Positions 63,138-64,000 of a stretch of 64,000 nt of DNA are shown here, in pieces. The notes below the pieces were generated by a model. It saw only the letters and a list, made by a program, of their open reading frames with translations. It did no database searches and had not been told where the DNA came from. The stretch is from Aquisalinus flavus (lineage in GTDB: Bacteria > Pseudomonadota > Alphaproteobacteria > Caulobacterales > Parvularculaceae). Every line of letters starts with the position of its first letter. Within the stretch, counting starts at the first letter, position 1. The translations under genes were made by a program, and so were the position numbers. Location of the stretch: the NCBI RefSeq assembly GCF_022559625.1, contig NZ_CP042288.1:208309-272308 (forward strand), read 5' to 3'.

Positions 63138-63772
63138 ACAGCTCACCAGAGCCGGATCTCTACGCAAGCACGAAAAGCGCCGCCATTTCCCGATGCGAGC
63201 GTCTGGCACACAATACGTGCCCCCGAAGGAAGGGGGTCCGTGGCGGGGCCGTCGGAGAAGAAATCGAGACGGGCTTTCCCCGCCACGGCGGCATTCTCTA
63301 CCACAGGGACAATACGTGTCTCTCCCGCCGGGGATGCGACGCCCCGGATACCGCCCTGCCGGACAACGCGCAGCAAACGCGCTCCCTTCCCCCTTCGCCA
63401 AGGCTTCGGGGGACACGTCCCCCTTTCGGCAAAGGATCGGCCGGCAAGGACCTGCTGCGCCGGGGCGGGCCAGGTGCACCCGCCCGAACCCTAAAAAAGG
63501 GCCAGCGCCATCCGCCACGGGCCTCCCCGTGACGTCAGGAGAGAATAGGGGCGCCGGGGCGGACGGGGACAAGTTTTTCGGGACGGAGATTTTGGGAGCG
63601 GAATCAGGGGCGCCGGGCAGGGGGAGCGCAAGCGATCCAAGCCGCCCGGCCCGCAGCAATCACCACATGGGAGGTATCGCGTGACGGCTCGATGCGACCT
63701 GTCCGCAGGCGTGACTACTGACCCGCCGGCAGTCCGATTGCTTCGGAAATCATTGGCCGAGAAAATCTAACT
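63138..63772. other. Gene-free stretch with inverted repeats and a shared 20-nt element
   Basis: No convincing gene. CCGTGGCGGGG (63238-63248) pairs with CCCCGCCACGG (63278-63288). The 20 bases at 63391-63410 (CCCTTCGCC ... TTCGGG) are the exact reverse complement of 41996-42015 at the GIY-YIG locus. The minus-strand frames through it have unusual Pro/Gly/Arg-rich composition, except a 77-codon frame 63143-63376 that is more protein-like but unsupported. Confidence 0.6.
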
Positions 63773-64000
63773 TTACTTACCCACTATCTCTCGCGCCCGG
63801 GCATATGCCTCCGGCACAATTTCTTCGCCCGGATGGCCTGCGGCGAGGGCTTTCAGGTCCTCGAACAGCGCAAGGGCCTTTGCCATGTCGCTCTGGCCGA
63901 GGTCGTTGATCAGGTTGAAGCTTGCCTTGGCCTGCCATTCGCGGATGGCCGGTTCGCCCGGATGGCCTGCGGCGAGGGCTTTCAGGTCCTCGAACAGCGC
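63773..64000 (-). CDS. C-terminal part of a TPR-like protein with 43-residue repeats
   Basis: The minus-strand frame ends with TAA at 63773-63775 and runs open to the window edge (75 codons). It contains ALFEDLKALAAGHPGEPAIR, then EWQAKASFNLINDLGQSDMA, then ALFEDLKALAAGHPGEEIVP again, ending AREIVGK. The unit is a helix pair of 43 residues, TPR-like. The start and the number of repeats are beyond the window, so function is unknown. Confidence 0.8.
   Translation of the reverse strand, partial: ALFEDLKALAAGHPGEPAIREWQAKASFNLINDLGQSDMAKALALFEDLKALAAGHPGEEIVPEAYARAREIVGK
63824..64000. repeat. 129-bp in-frame tandem repeat unit
   Basis: The 48 bases at 63953-64000 repeat those starting at 63824, beginning TTCGCCCGGATGGCCTG, exactly 129 bp apart. 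DNA identity is near complete, so the repeats expanded or were homogenised recently. The array continues past the window. Confidence 0.85.

Noticed and set aside
63143..63376. 77-codon minus-strand frame
   Set aside because: Composition is fairly protein-like, but there is no start signal, domain or partner, and an inverted repeat lies inside it. Left as undecided rather than annotated.
63129..63659. 176-codon minus-strand frame
   Set aside because: Very Pro/Gly/Arg/Ser-rich; shadow of repeat-rich noncoding DNA.

Overview
The window is GC-rich chromosomal DNA from an alphaproteobacterium, most likely a marine, Caulobacter-like lineage (Maricaulales/Hyphomonadaceae or Parvularculales). This is inferred from the gene content. 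It carries a CpdR-type response regulator with a consensus CtrA box upstream, a GapR-family (DUF2312) protein, DUF2852, DUF4170 and DUF2256 proteins, a tandem glycine riboswitch ahead of a split-P gcv operon, a Cys-poor bL36, and the order rpmH-rnpA-yidC-engB. No rRNA operon, CRISPR array, prophage or intact insertion sequence was seen.

Layout. 0-5.3 kb (minus strand): partial aldo/keto reductase, transaldolase-like enzyme, YihY membrane protein, then engB-yidC-rnpA-rpmH. 5.5-9.7 kb: secreted DUF547 protein, MerA-like flavoprotein, membrane histidine kinase, and an unknown gene facing it. 9.7-17 kb: mostly lineage-specific envelope genes, namely a divergent promoter under a near-perfect Fur box, a Tyr/Arg/Asp-rich secreted protein, DUF2852, a 52-aa membrane microprotein, two similar membrane-anchored Ala-rich coiled-coil proteins, a YHS protein, a HerA-like ATPase, an orphan HPt protein and a host-attachment-family protein. 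17-26 kb: VWA protein, two very strong perfect hairpins, thymidine kinase between palindromic repeats, a probable GnnB-GnnA pair for 2,3-diaminoglucose lipid A, class II DAHP synthase, a metallo-beta-lactamase-fold enzyme, NAD synthetase, then 750 bp of repeats. 26-31 kb: small secreted protein, tyrosine phosphatase, DUF4170, cysQ, pmbA, and a MipA-like outer-membrane protein.

31-41 kb: glycine riboswitch and gcvT-gcvH-gcvPA-gcvPB, an FMN-binding glutamate-synthase-like enzyme, a JmjC-like cupin, a GT4 glycosyltransferase, an AT-rich gap with a probable small RNA, and N-formylglutamate amidohydrolase. 41-44 kb: CtrA box and cpdR, tRNA-Val(GAC), a frameshifted GIY-YIG nuclease gene and an ABC-F ATPase. 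44-54 kb: a GH9 glucanase gene split by one in-frame amber codon, an M14 carboxypeptidase, AraC regulator with two divergent SDR genes, an exported amidase, a YbjN protein, a third SDR and a DUF2256 protein. 54-64 kb: response regulator, PAS kinase and MarR with twin operators, a hairpin-rich gap, mnmC, a lytic transglycosylase flanked by 16-bp minisatellites, rpmJ, a TPR lipoprotein-like or periplasmic protein, a Ca2+/cation exchanger, a Rho-N-like small protein, gapR, a repeat-rich gap, and the 3' end of a gene with 43-residue repeats.

The genes are mainly housekeeping (translation, membrane insertion, one-carbon metabolism, NAD and aromatic biosynthesis, cell cycle) interspersed with envelope and signalling genes. 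The least explained pieces are the Fur-controlled divergent pair, the coiled-coil pair, the candidate small RNA at 40 kb, the long hairpins at 18.1 kb, the interrupted GH9 gene, and a 20-nt element shared between the GIY-YIG locus and 63.4 kb. Product names rest on motifs read by eye; no database search was possible.
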